In this document: piece by piece, positions 5,980 to 11,907 of the stretch
Layout of the letters: every line of letters starts with the position of its first letter
How positions within the stretch are numbered: position 1 is the stretch's first letter
Assembly (NCBI GenBank): GCA_949127685.1
Contig: CASBPW010000099.1
Location: 1-11,907 of the forward strand
DNA: 11,907 nt
Reading direction: 5' to 3'
Source of the DNA: Candidatus Sivonenia alaskensis PMM_0068
Lineage (GTDB): Bacteria > Cyanobacteriota > Cyanobacteriia > Gloeobacterales > PMM-0068
Translations under genes and position numbers: made by a program
Notes under the pieces: model-generated
Told to the model about the DNA's origin: nothing
Seen by the model: only the letters and a program-made list of their open reading frames with translations
Database searches by the model: none

Positions 5980-7083
5980 TTACGTTCTCTTCTCCAAGGC
6001 TTTTGGTGTGTTCGCTGTGAACGGCAGACCCCTGCGATTTAGGTATACGCGCTGGGAAATATCCCGAATCAGCTGATTGGCTCTACGGTCGTTGGGGGGA
6101 CGTCGCACAAGGACTGAGAGGATGTAGCGTTTACCATTGGCAAGGTCGATGATACCTGCATTGCCCAGAGAGGTTCTAATATCTCCTGTTTTGTGGGCAA
6201 TATGGCTTCCAGGACCTAGACCAGAGGGCAACAGGGTGCGGGTCTTGGTGCGATAGAGAATCTCTAGAGCCCGATCTCGAGAACGGGGAGAAAGCAAAAG
6301 TCCTTTTTCCAAGCGCCCCATCAGTAAAGAAAGATCTCTAGGAGAGATGGTATTTTGTCCCGTCAAATCGGGCAGGGGTTCCCTTATTTGGGTCTGTCGA
6401 AGATTCCAGACGCGGAACTGCTCATTTAGAACTTCTTTGCCACCTAAGCGTTCAATAATCATGTTAGTGGCACTGTTATCGCTATCGACAATCATCAAGT
6501 CTGCGGTTTCATAAACGGTTAGCTTGGTGCCTATGGGCTTGTATTGAAGATAGCCAGAACCATCTCCCCTATTAGCTTCTGAGAGAACAAGGGGCTCATC
6601 TAAACGAACATTTCCTCTATCTACTTGGTCGAACAAAGCTATCAAGACGGGCAACTTGATCGTACTTGCCGCTGAAAAGGCCTCATCTTCACGAACCGTC
6701 AAATAGTCTCCTGTATCCAGATCTACGAAGAAAATACCTGTTTCCAGCTTGGGTAGTTTGGAAAGGTTGATCAGATCTTGCTGGAGCGGTTCGACGAGGT
6801 GGGTCATGTTAAAAGGTAAGGGCCAGACCTTAGGCAAAGGCGGGCCATAGTTAGAATTGCTGGCGATAACTCCTGTGACACCGCCAGAAGGTAACCAGTT
6901 CGCGCCAAAGGTGATCGCTAGCCCTAGAACTCCGGCACAGCATAGAGTGCCGATCAGAATTTTGCCTCTTGGGTTACGCTTTCGGGGTCGTAGGGGAGTT
7001 GTCATGGGAGTTTGCAATAGGGTGCGTCCTCGGGGTTGAGTGACGGTTTTTCTAGACTTCGGTGGTGGTTGACCAGGAGTCAT
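5980..7083 (-). CDS. Membrane-anchored class A beta-lactamase-fold serine hydrolase
   Basis: A 367-aa protein of the class A beta-lactamase/transpeptidase-like fold. The three active-site motifs are present: S140-T-I-K143, S201-D-N203 and K298-T-G300. A basic, Pro/Arg-rich tail (1-41) is followed by one hydrophobic segment at about 42-63 (KILIGTLCCAGVLGLAITFG), so it is most likely an inner-membrane anchor with the catalytic domain outside the cytosol; a lipobox is not evident. The omega loop, where true class A enzymes have the ExxLN deacylation motif, reads REPLPDLTGQN (234-244); Glu235 could be the general base, but spacing is off and the asparagine is lost. It may therefore be a weak beta-lactamase or a peptidoglycan-related hydrolase. 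Start: TAGGAG (7095-7100) is 11 bases before the ATG. It is followed on the same strand by the HEAT gene. Confidence 0.88.
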   Translation of the reverse strand: MTPGQPPPKSRKTVTQPRGRTLLQTPMTTPLRPRKRNPRGKILIGTLCCAGVLGLAITFGANWLPSGGVTGVIASNSNYGPPLPKVWPLPFNMTHLVEPLQQDLINLSKLPKLETGIFFVDLDTGDYLTVREDEAFSAASTIKLPVLIALFDQVDRGNVRLDEPLVLSEANRGDGSGYLQYKPIGTKLTVYETADLMIVDSDNSATNMIIERLGGKEVLNEQFRVWNLRQTQIREPLPDLTGQNTISPRDLSLLMGRLEKGLLLSPRSRDRALEILYRTKTRTLLPSGLGPGSHIAHKTGDIRTSLGNAGIIDLANGKRYILSVLVRRPPNDRRANQLIRDISQRVYLNRRGLPFTANTPKALEKRT

Positions 7084-7178
7084 ATCTTAGCAATCTCCTA
7101 CAGTTGGCGACCTAGCCATAAGGTTGATTTTTTTTACGGCAAGCATGATCCGTATGCATCCGCTGCAACTTAGGATAG

Positions 7179-7207
7179 ATGGTGTTTATCTTCTTGTAAA
7201 ACACCAT
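7179..7207 (-). terminator. Hairpin over the stop codon of the methyltransferase gene
   Basis: ATGGTGTTT (7179-7187) pairs exactly with AAACACCAT (7199-7207), with an 11-base loop. The stem covers the last codons and the stop (7186-7188). No T-run follows on the minus strand, so it may act in transcript stability or slow 3' end formation, or be chance. Confidence 0.35.
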
Positions 7208-7998
7208 ATCTGGTGGTCCCCCAAGGAGCGGAGGCCCAACCCTTTGCCCCAAGCCATATCCAGATGATTAAGGGCTTGAAAGAACGCCGGGGCCCGGTCT
7301 GCCAGAATCCAGCCAGCGGGAGGAATAGCAATTCCCATACCGACGCGAGCTTCAAGCCTGAACAAGGGCTCAAACGCCTGCATAATTTCTCGGGGCTGAT
7401 GGTAGAACGTGGATATTTCTATTCCCGGTTGCATCTCGACCAAACGCTGATGTACCTGACGCCGCCATAAACGCTCAGGATTGCGCTGGGCAAGTCCCTG
7501 CAGAAGTCCGAGGGCTAGCTCCCACCCACACAGTCGGTTAAACAAACAGAGGACTACAGGAGCCCCTACTTTGAGATGCTCTGCCAATGCTTGCGCAACT
7601 CCGCTTAAGTTTTCAACACAATTCAAGGCAGCGAAGTTAGAAAATGCCCCATCAAAAACGTGCTTCCCCAAGTCATCTAACTGTTCTGCTTTGAGGGGGA
7701 GCGCATGGATGGCTGCAACGTCCGAAGTTTTGGCTTGGAGTTGGGCAAACATCCAGGGATGGGGTTCCATGCAGGTAATCTCTATCCCTCGATTCGTGAG
7801 CCAGAGTGCATCGGTGCCGGTTCCTGCGCCTAGTTCCAACCAGTGCATGCCTGGATGCGCATAATGCCCCAAGACTTTTTGGAACTGCTGACGCTGCCAG
7901 TATGAGGCTTTCGAGCCTGTTCTCTGGTCATAGGAGTCCCCTGGGGATCGATTCGGGCTATTTTTTTGCTCTTGTGGGTGCATTAGAAACGGGTGCAT
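7186..7998 (-). CDS. Class I SAM-dependent methyltransferase
   Basis: A 270-aa cytosolic enzyme with a Rossmann-like methyltransferase fold. Motif I, the SAM-binding glycine loop, is LELGAGTGTDA (54-64). The acidic residue after strand 2, which contacts the ribose, is Glu78 in CMEPHPWM. The motif IV region is FDGAFSNFAALNCVEN (115-130). The C-terminal 120 residues form a variable, probably substrate-binding part. The type-11/25 group it belongs to acts on many small molecules and lipids, and nothing here fixes the substrate. The 5' end lies inside livM: the first ATG (7998) gives a 41-bp overlap, the second (7983, residue 6) 26 bp. Neither has a Shine-Dalgarno, so translation probably depends on ribosomes finishing livM. 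This pairing with an amino-acid permease is not one I recognise. Confidence 0.88.
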   Translation of the reverse strand: MHPFLMHPQEQKNSPNRSPGDSYDQRTGSKASYWQRQQFQKVLGHYAHPGMHWLELGAGTGTDALWLTNRGIEITCMEPHPWMFAQLQAKTSDVAAIHALPLKAEQLDDLGKHVFDGAFSNFAALNCVENLSGVAQALAEHLKVGAPVVLCLFNRLCGWELALGLLQGLAQRNPERLWRRQVHQRLVEMQPGIEISTFYHQPREIMQAFEPLFRLEARVGMGIAIPPAGWILADRAPAFFQALNHLDMAWGKGLGLRSLGDHQIWCFTRR

Positions 7999-9007
7999 AG
8001 GAGGTCTTTTTTTTGCTGAGTGCCTTGGTTTGACGGTCTTCTCCGAAAAGGCCTTGGGGACGCACCAACATTACCAAAACCATGGCTGCCCCAAACAGCA
8101 ACATCCGATATTCAGAAAAACCGCGTAGCACTTCTGGGATCACGACCAAGATAAAGGCTCCCGCTACTGCTCCAATCACAGAGCCCATCCCTCCTACGAC
8201 GACCATGGAGAGGACAATTACGGATTCGAAGAGTGTAAAACTTTCTGGGGAAACGAAAGTGAGCTGGGCTGCAAAGAGCACACCCACAATTCCCGCCAGC
8301 GTAGCGCCACTGGCGAAGGCTAAAAGTTTCATACGCACGGTGTCAATGCCCATGGCTTGAGCGGCAATCTCATCTTCTCGGATAGCCAACCAGGCCCGAC
8401 CAATCCGGGAATTTTTCATACGGGAAGTGGTCCACCAGACCGTACAGACAAGGGCTAAAGCCAAGTAGTAAAGCTGTGCTGGTTGATAGAGGTCGATCAG
8501 GGTTAGGCCATTGCTGCCTATCCAAGGCACGGAAGGAGCCCGTACTCCTGCAATTCCCTGGGGGCCATTGGTCAGCCAATCCAGATTATTGAGAGAAATA
8601 CGAATAATTTCTCCAAATCCCAAGGTGACAATAGCGAGATAATCCCCCCGCAAGCGTAAGGTCGGTGCGCCTAAAAGAACTCCGAAGCTGCCTGCCAGGA
8701 CCCCCGCTACCGGTAACACCATCCAGAAAGACCACCCAAAATTGGTACTCAAGATAGCCATTGAGTAGGCCCCAATCGCAAAGAAGGCGATGTATCCCAA
8801 ATCGAGAAGCCCTGCCATGCCTACCACAATGTTGAGGCCCATGGATAGCACCATATAGATACCGACCGTCACCGCCACATTCACCAAATAGGAAGGCTGA
8901 GGTGTGAGCTGAGCGAGCAAGGGAAATAAAAGGGCTAACAGCAGCAACATCCCATTGCGGGAAAAATTCTGTGTATTTTTACCCAACGAAATTTTAGACA
9001 GGACCAT
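7958..9007 (-). CDS. livM: Branched-chain/neutral amino-acid ABC transporter permease, LivM type
   Basis: A 349-aa polytopic inner-membrane subunit of a HAAT-family ABC importer; in cyanobacteria relatives belong to the N-I neutral amino-acid system (Nat). About eight to ten membrane helices can be seen, beginning at about residues 20-35. Typical LivM sequence includes GLNIVVGMAGLLDLGYIAF (57-75), GAPTLRLRGDYLAIVTLGFGE (113-133), the ABC-ATPase docking loop AIREDEIAAQAMGID (208-222), the GGMGSVIGAVAG stretch (272-283) and RPQGLFGE (316-323). The tail after 325 is long and basic (TKALSKKKTSYAP) and ends TRAKK. No livH, livF, livG or substrate-binding gene is present within 9 kb, so the rest of the transporter is encoded elsewhere. 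The ATG has no clear Shine-Dalgarno. It is divergent from the CPP1-like operon. Confidence 0.94.
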   Translation of the reverse strand: MVLSKISLGKNTQNFSRNGMLLLLALLFPLLAQLTPQPSYLVNVAVTVGIYMVLSMGLNIVVGMAGLLDLGYIAFFAIGAYSMAILSTNFGWSFWMVLPVAGVLAGSFGVLLGAPTLRLRGDYLAIVTLGFGEIIRISLNNLDWLTNGPQGIAGVRAPSVPWIGSNGLTLIDLYQPAQLYYLALALVCTVWWTTSRMKNSRIGRAWLAIREDEIAAQAMGIDTVRMKLLAFASGATLAGIVGVLFAAQLTFVSPESFTLFESVIVLSMVVVGGMGSVIGAVAGAFILVVIPEVLRGFSEYRMLLFGAAMVLVMLVRPQGLFGEDRQTKALSKKKTSYAPVSNAPTRAKK

Positions 9008-9055
9008 AGACTACATATAGCTTGGATACTCTATCTTCGGGCTCACTCTGGCAAA

Positions 9056-9072
9056 CGTCAACGGCGTCAACG
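9056..9072. repeat. Tandem CGTCAACG repeat in the divergent promoter region
   Basis: CGTCAACG stands at 9056-9063 and again at 9065-9072, separated by one base, roughly midway between the two divergent genes. It could be an operator for a dimeric regulator, although a nine-base period is not the usual helical spacing. Eight bases can also repeat by chance. Confidence 0.3.
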
Positions 9073-9101
9073 CAAGCAAATCATAAGGTTTTCACCTTTT
9101 T

Positions 9102-9124
9102 GCCCTTGTAGGAAGGGCTATAAC
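9102..9124 (+). promoter_or_regulatory. Small hairpin and TATAAC, possible promoter of the cpp1-like operon
   Basis: GCCCTT (9102-9107) pairs exactly with AAGGGC (9113-9118) around a five-base loop. It is followed at once by TATAAC (9119-9124), a reasonable -10 element for the operon, 40 bases before the ATG. No good -35 hexamer is seen at 17 bases, so an activator-dependent promoter is possible. The hairpin would lie upstream of the transcript start. Confidence 0.3.
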
Positions 9125-9163
9125 TAGGATATTTTGGAGAGACCCTTGGCATCTATAACTGCT

Positions 9164-9739
9164 ATGAGTGAGCCCGATCCTTACAAATTATTAGGTGTTT
9201 CCGAAGATACTCCTTTCGAGGAGATCCAGGATGCTAAATCGAGGCTTTTAGAGCAATATGGCGACAATGAGCGCCAGGTCCAGCTCATCGAAGAAGCTTA
9301 CGATATGGTCCTGATGCAGCGCTTCCGGATGCGTAAGGAAGGGAAAATCAAAGTGCCAGAGGGCATCCGTTACGCGGAAAGTGCTATTCCGGCCCGGCCC
9401 GTCAAAACCCCCACCAAAGTTCCTAAAGCCTGGGAAAAGTGGGTTGAACGGCCTACGCTTCAAGAACTTGGACTCCCAACGGCTGTTTTCGCGGGGTTCT
9501 GGGTTTTGACCGTTGGCTTTTCTGCGCTCAGTGTCACGATGCCTTTGGCTTTGCTGGTAGCACTTTACCTCCTATACAAAAAAAATAACCGCTTTGGGCG
9601 TAGTTTGGCTTTTGTGTTTGGTGGATGGCTGATCGCTTCTGTTTTGGCCTACTATGCACTCCCTAGAGAGCTTGCTTCTTCTGTGGGGACAGGGTTGATG
9701 TTCTTGGCCCTCTGGGCAGTCTCTAGCTTCACCAAATAA
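9164..9739 (+). CDS. CPP1-like family protein (J-like domain plus membrane helices)
   Basis: A 191-aa membrane protein of the cyanobacterial and plastid CPP1-like group (DUF3353). Plant CPP1 is a chaperone-like protein that stabilises the light-dependent protochlorophyllide oxidoreductase; a similar thylakoid- or plasma-membrane folding role is inferred here. The N terminus is a J-like domain (DPYKLLGVSEDTPFEEIQDA, residues 5-24, to about 55) without the HPD motif needed to stimulate DnaK, reading YGDNERQ instead. A charged linker follows. Three or four hydrophobic segments make up the C-terminal half, at about 104-122, 124-138, 147-166 and 171-188. ATG 9164 matches the family's short start. 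A TTG at 9146 with GGAGAG six to nine bases ahead could add six residues. It is first in a plus-strand operon: its TAA overlaps the next ATG by one base. Confidence 0.85.
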   Translation: MSEPDPYKLLGVSEDTPFEEIQDAKSRLLEQYGDNERQVQLIEEAYDMVLMQRFRMRKEGKIKVPEGIRYAESAIPARPVKTPTKVPKAWEKWVERPTLQELGLPTAVFAGFWVLTVGFSALSVTMPLALLVALYLLYKKNNRFGRSLAFVFGGWLIASVLAYYALPRELASSVGTGLMFLALWAVSSFTK

Positions 9740-10812
9740 TGCGCTTACTGTTCGTTTCCACTCCAGTCGGTCCCTTGGGTAGTGGCATCGGTGGCGGTGT
9801 AGAGCTGAATTTGTTGAACCTAGCTCAAGCCTTGGTCAAGCGGGGAGAAGAGGTTACCCTGATTGCTCCAACTGGAAGTGGACCTGCTTGTTCTGCGCGG
9901 GGACTCGTCTGTATTGAAGTTCCTGGAATGCCGCCGGAACTAGCGCAAAACCAAACGCGGGAAGAAGCGATTGTGCTGGCCGACCCTTCGCTGCTGACCA
10001 ATCTTTGGCAAAAAGTAAGAGTTCTTGAGTCAGAATACGACTTGATTGTGAACTGGGGATATGACTGGTTGCCTTTCTATCTGACAAGCTTTTTTAGTCG
10101 TCCGATCGCTCATATTGTCAGCATGGGTTCCTTGAGCGATGCGGTGGATGGGCGTTTGGCTCATGTGATCGCTCATTTCCCCGGTACGGTGGCCGTGCAT
10201 ACCCAAACTCAAGCCCAAACTTTTCCCTTTGCACAGGACCTGGTGGTCCTTCCCTGTGGCATGGACCTTACCCAGTATGAGTTCAATCCAAACCCGCAAT
10301 CCAGATTGGCTTGGGTCGGTCGTATTACTCCTGAAAAAGGGTTAGAAGATACCCTGGCGGTGGCGGTGAAGGCGCATAAGCCCTTAGACATCATGGGGTA
10401 CGTGCAAGATGAGCCCTACTATCGGCGATGTCTTGCCTCCTATCCTCAGGCTGAAGTGACGTTCCACGGCTTTTTGCCCACATCCCAAATGCAGGCTATT
10501 CTGCGGGAGAGTCAAGCCCTTTTGATCACGCCCAAATGGGTAGAGGCTTTTGGGAATGTGGCGGTGGAAGCCCTGGCCTGTGGGGTGCCTGTACTCGCCT
10601 ATGATCGGGGAGGCCCCCAGGAAATTACACTGGATAGCATAACAGGATTTGTGACCCCTGCGGATGACATTGAGGCGATGGTCGAAGCGCTCGGGGGCAT
10701 CGAGCTGATTGACCGTGCGCAGTGCCGCTCCAGAGCGGAACAAGAGTTCTCTTTAGACGCGATGACCCGTAGATTTAGCAACTGGTTTAAGCAGATAGTA
10801 GAGGTATCCTGA
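9739..10812 (+). CDS. GT4-family glycosyltransferase (GT-B fold)
   Basis: A 357-aa retaining glycosyltransferase of the GT4 group, which moves a sugar from a nucleotide sugar to a lipid, a polysaccharide or a small acceptor. The N-terminal domain starts with a Rossmann strand (MRLLFVSTP) and a glycine loop, GIGGGVELN (16-24). The C-terminal donor-binding domain has WVGRITPEKG (192-201) and the E-x7-E signature from Glu269 to Glu277 in EAFGNVAVEALACGVPVL (269-286), followed by YDRGGPQE (288-295). There is no signal or membrane segment. Donor and acceptor cannot be read from the sequence. The gene is tightly coupled on both sides: its ATG overlaps the stop of the CPP1-like gene in TAATG (9737-9741), and its TGA overlaps the ATG of tyrA in TGATG (10810-10814). 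Co-translation is therefore very likely, but the biochemical reason is not known. Confidence 0.93.
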   Translation: MRLLFVSTPVGPLGSGIGGGVELNLLNLAQALVKRGEEVTLIAPTGSGPACSARGLVCIEVPGMPPELAQNQTREEAIVLADPSLLTNLWQKVRVLESEYDLIVNWGYDWLPFYLTSFFSRPIAHIVSMGSLSDAVDGRLAHVIAHFPGTVAVHTQTQAQTFPFAQDLVVLPCGMDLTQYEFNPNPQSRLAWVGRITPEKGLEDTLAVAVKAHKPLDIMGYVQDEPYYRRCLASYPQAEVTFHGFLPTSQMQAILRESQALLITPKWVEAFGNVAVEALACGVPVLAYDRGGPQEITLDSITGFVTPADDIEAMVEALGGIELIDRAQCRSRAEQEFSLDAMTRRFSNWFKQIVEVS

Positions 10813-11636
10813 TGGCGGTCATCGGTCTAGTGGGCTTGGGCTTGATTGGCGGTTCCTTAGGACTGGATTTTCGATCTTCAGGTCATCGAGTTTTGGGTGT
10901 CAGCCAAAAGCAATCCACCTGCGAACAAGCCTTACTGAAGGGAGTGGTGGATAAGGCTAGCCAGGACCTGGCTTTGCTCAAGGACTGTGAAGTGGTGTTT
11001 ATCTGCACTCCAATTCCCTTGGTGCTGCCCACCCTAAAGAAGCTCCAGGCTGTGCTTCATCCTCATACTGTGATCACGGATGTAGCGTCTGTCAAAGGCC
11101 CGATTGTGGAAATGGCCACTGCCCAATGGCCTCAATTTGTGGGAGGACATCCGATGGCGGGCACCGCTCATCAAGGGATTGAAGCGGCTTTGGTTTCTTT
11201 GTTTCACCAGCGCCCCTACATTCTGACTCCTATCGCCTCAACCCATGCGAAGGCTTTGGATACAATAACTCACCTCGTTTCAGACTTAGGGAGTCGCTTG
11301 GTTGTGTGTTCTCCAGAAGTTCACGACCAAATGGTCGCTCAGGTAAGCCATCTGCCGGTGATGGTTTCTGCTGCGCTATTGCTGAGTGTGGTAGATCCGG
11401 CCAATGTTCAACAATTTGCTGGTTCTGGGTTTCAAGATACAACCCGGGTCGGGGGAGGAAATCCAGATCTCGGTTTGGCGATGGCTCAAAATAATCGCAC
11501 AGCTCTGTTAGAGAGTCTCAAGCAATTCAGGGCGGCGCTGGACCATTTGGAAGAGCAAATCCATGAACAGGACTGGAATAGTTTGCACGCTCAGCTAGAG
11601 GCTAGCCGACATATTCGTACGGGCTTTTTCCCCTAG
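10812..11636 (+). CDS. tyrA: Arogenate/prephenate dehydrogenase
   Basis: A 274-aa cytosolic enzyme of tyrosine synthesis. It performs oxidative decarboxylation of arogenate, or prephenate, with NAD(P)+; cyanobacteria generally use the arogenate route, and tyrosine also leads to tocopherol and plastoquinone. The Rossmann motif is GLGLIGG (8-14). After strand 2 the sequence is GVSQKQST (29-36), with no acidic residue at the 2'-OH position, which favours NADP+ as in the Synechocystis enzyme. Catalytic and binding parts are TDVASVKG (89-96), GGHPMAGT (111-118, with His113), SHLPVMVSAAL (179-189) and DTTRVGGGNPDLG (209-221). The length matches the short cyanobacterial TyrAa form, without ACT or chorismate-mutase domains. 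It is the last gene of the operon, overlapping the glycosyltransferase stop by one base. No strong terminator follows it. Confidence 0.94.
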   Translation: MAVIGLVGLGLIGGSLGLDFRSSGHRVLGVSQKQSTCEQALLKGVVDKASQDLALLKDCEVVFICTPIPLVLPTLKKLQAVLHPHTVITDVASVKGPIVEMATAQWPQFVGGHPMAGTAHQGIEAALVSLFHQRPYILTPIASTHAKALDTITHLVSDLGSRLVVCSPEVHDQMVAQVSHLPVMVSAALLLSVVDPANVQQFAGSGFQDTTRVGGGNPDLGLAMAQNNRTALLESLKQFRAALDHLEEQIHEQDWNSLHAQLEASRHIRTGFFP

Positions 11637-11907
11637 ACATTATCTGCCTTAACTCTATACACCCAAAAATAAGCTAAACCTCTAAATCTCTACCCAGCCC
11701 TAACTTTGGTCATTGACTTCGCGCAACTTTTATTATTTGCGGTTTTACAGAGCTTGGATATAGAGACAACGCCTGTGTCGGTATAATTCCCCTGCCAAAT
11801 CCACAGACGTTCGAGGCGCGAAAAGCATTACATAAAGCTAACCAAGAGCAGACAGATGAAGTTGAAAAGAGCCGGATTGAAGCGGTTCTTAAACAAAGTA
11901 AATATGC
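11637..11907 (+). other. Right-edge region with a possible gene entering the window
   Basis: The first 100 bases are AT-rich with no gene. A near-consensus TATAAT lies at 11782-11787, but the nearest TTGGAT (11754-11759) is 22 bases ahead, too far for a usual -35. Two readings of the end are possible. An ATG at 11856 opens MKLKRAGLKRFLNKVNM and runs off the edge, with only AAGAG as a weak ribosome-binding site. Another frame is open from 11715 to the edge and reads as protein-like (NPQTFEARKALHKANQEQTD, then EVEKSRIEAVLKQSKY), but it has no ATG, GTG or TTG. At most one is coding; the second would imply a fragment or a gene start lost by frameshift. Confidence 0.3.

Noticed and set aside
7128..7135. 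T8 run upstream of the beta-lactamase-like gene as a terminator
   Set aside because: No stable stem precedes it on the plus strand and no plus-strand gene would be terminated there.
1..11907. CRISPR array, tRNA, rRNA, integrase or prophage genes
   Set aside because: None was seen: no regularly spaced repeats, no tRNA arm patterns that I could recognise, and no transposase or phage protein in any frame.

Overview
The window looks like ordinary chromosomal DNA of a cyanobacterium. The signs are a CPP1-like J-domain membrane protein (a family of cyanobacteria and plastids), a TyrA closely resembling cyanobacterial arogenate dehydrogenase, a PRK-family kinase with the cyanobacterial/plant-type motif order, and an NblB/CpcE-like HEAT-repeat protein. 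I saw no exact HIP1 octamer (GCGATCGC), so the lineage is not pinned down. There is no rRNA, tRNA, CRISPR array, integrase or recognisable transposase.

Layout. (1) 68-1429, minus: glmU, the bifunctional enzyme that makes UDP-GlcNAc. (2) 1430-2370: about 0.9 kb without an intact gene. It holds the frameshifted C-terminal end of a VanW-family protein, further broken coding sequence upstream of it, and an exact 16-bp inverted repeat at the two edges (1456-1471 and 2048-2063). (3) 2371-3294, plus: a phosphoribulokinase-like kinase that lacks the P-loop cysteine of the redox-regulated enzyme; it converges on a small His-rich unknown protein (3320-3580, minus). (4) 3849-5030, plus: an M20 amidohydrolase. 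(5) 5169-7083, minus: an NblB-like HEAT protein, and behind it a membrane-anchored class A beta-lactamase-fold serine hydrolase. (6) 7186-9007, minus: a livM-type amino-acid permease overlapping a SAM-dependent methyltransferase. (7) 9164-11636, plus: CPP1-like protein, GT4 glycosyltransferase and tyrA, each joined to the next by a one-base stop/start overlap. (8) 11637-11907: mostly non-coding, with a possible gene entering at the right edge.

Functional links. The clearest operon is cpp1-like/GT4/tyrA, divergent from livM/methyltransferase across a roughly 156-bp intergenic region that carries a tandem octamer and a small hairpin. The other genes are mostly single housekeeping or accessory units. 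I found no strong case for a new multi-gene system. The best leads are the 16-bp inverted repeat around the degraded vanW region, the PRK paralogue without the regulatory cysteine, the compact repeat cluster upstream of the HEAT gene, and the A8 run in the livM/methyltransferase overlap.
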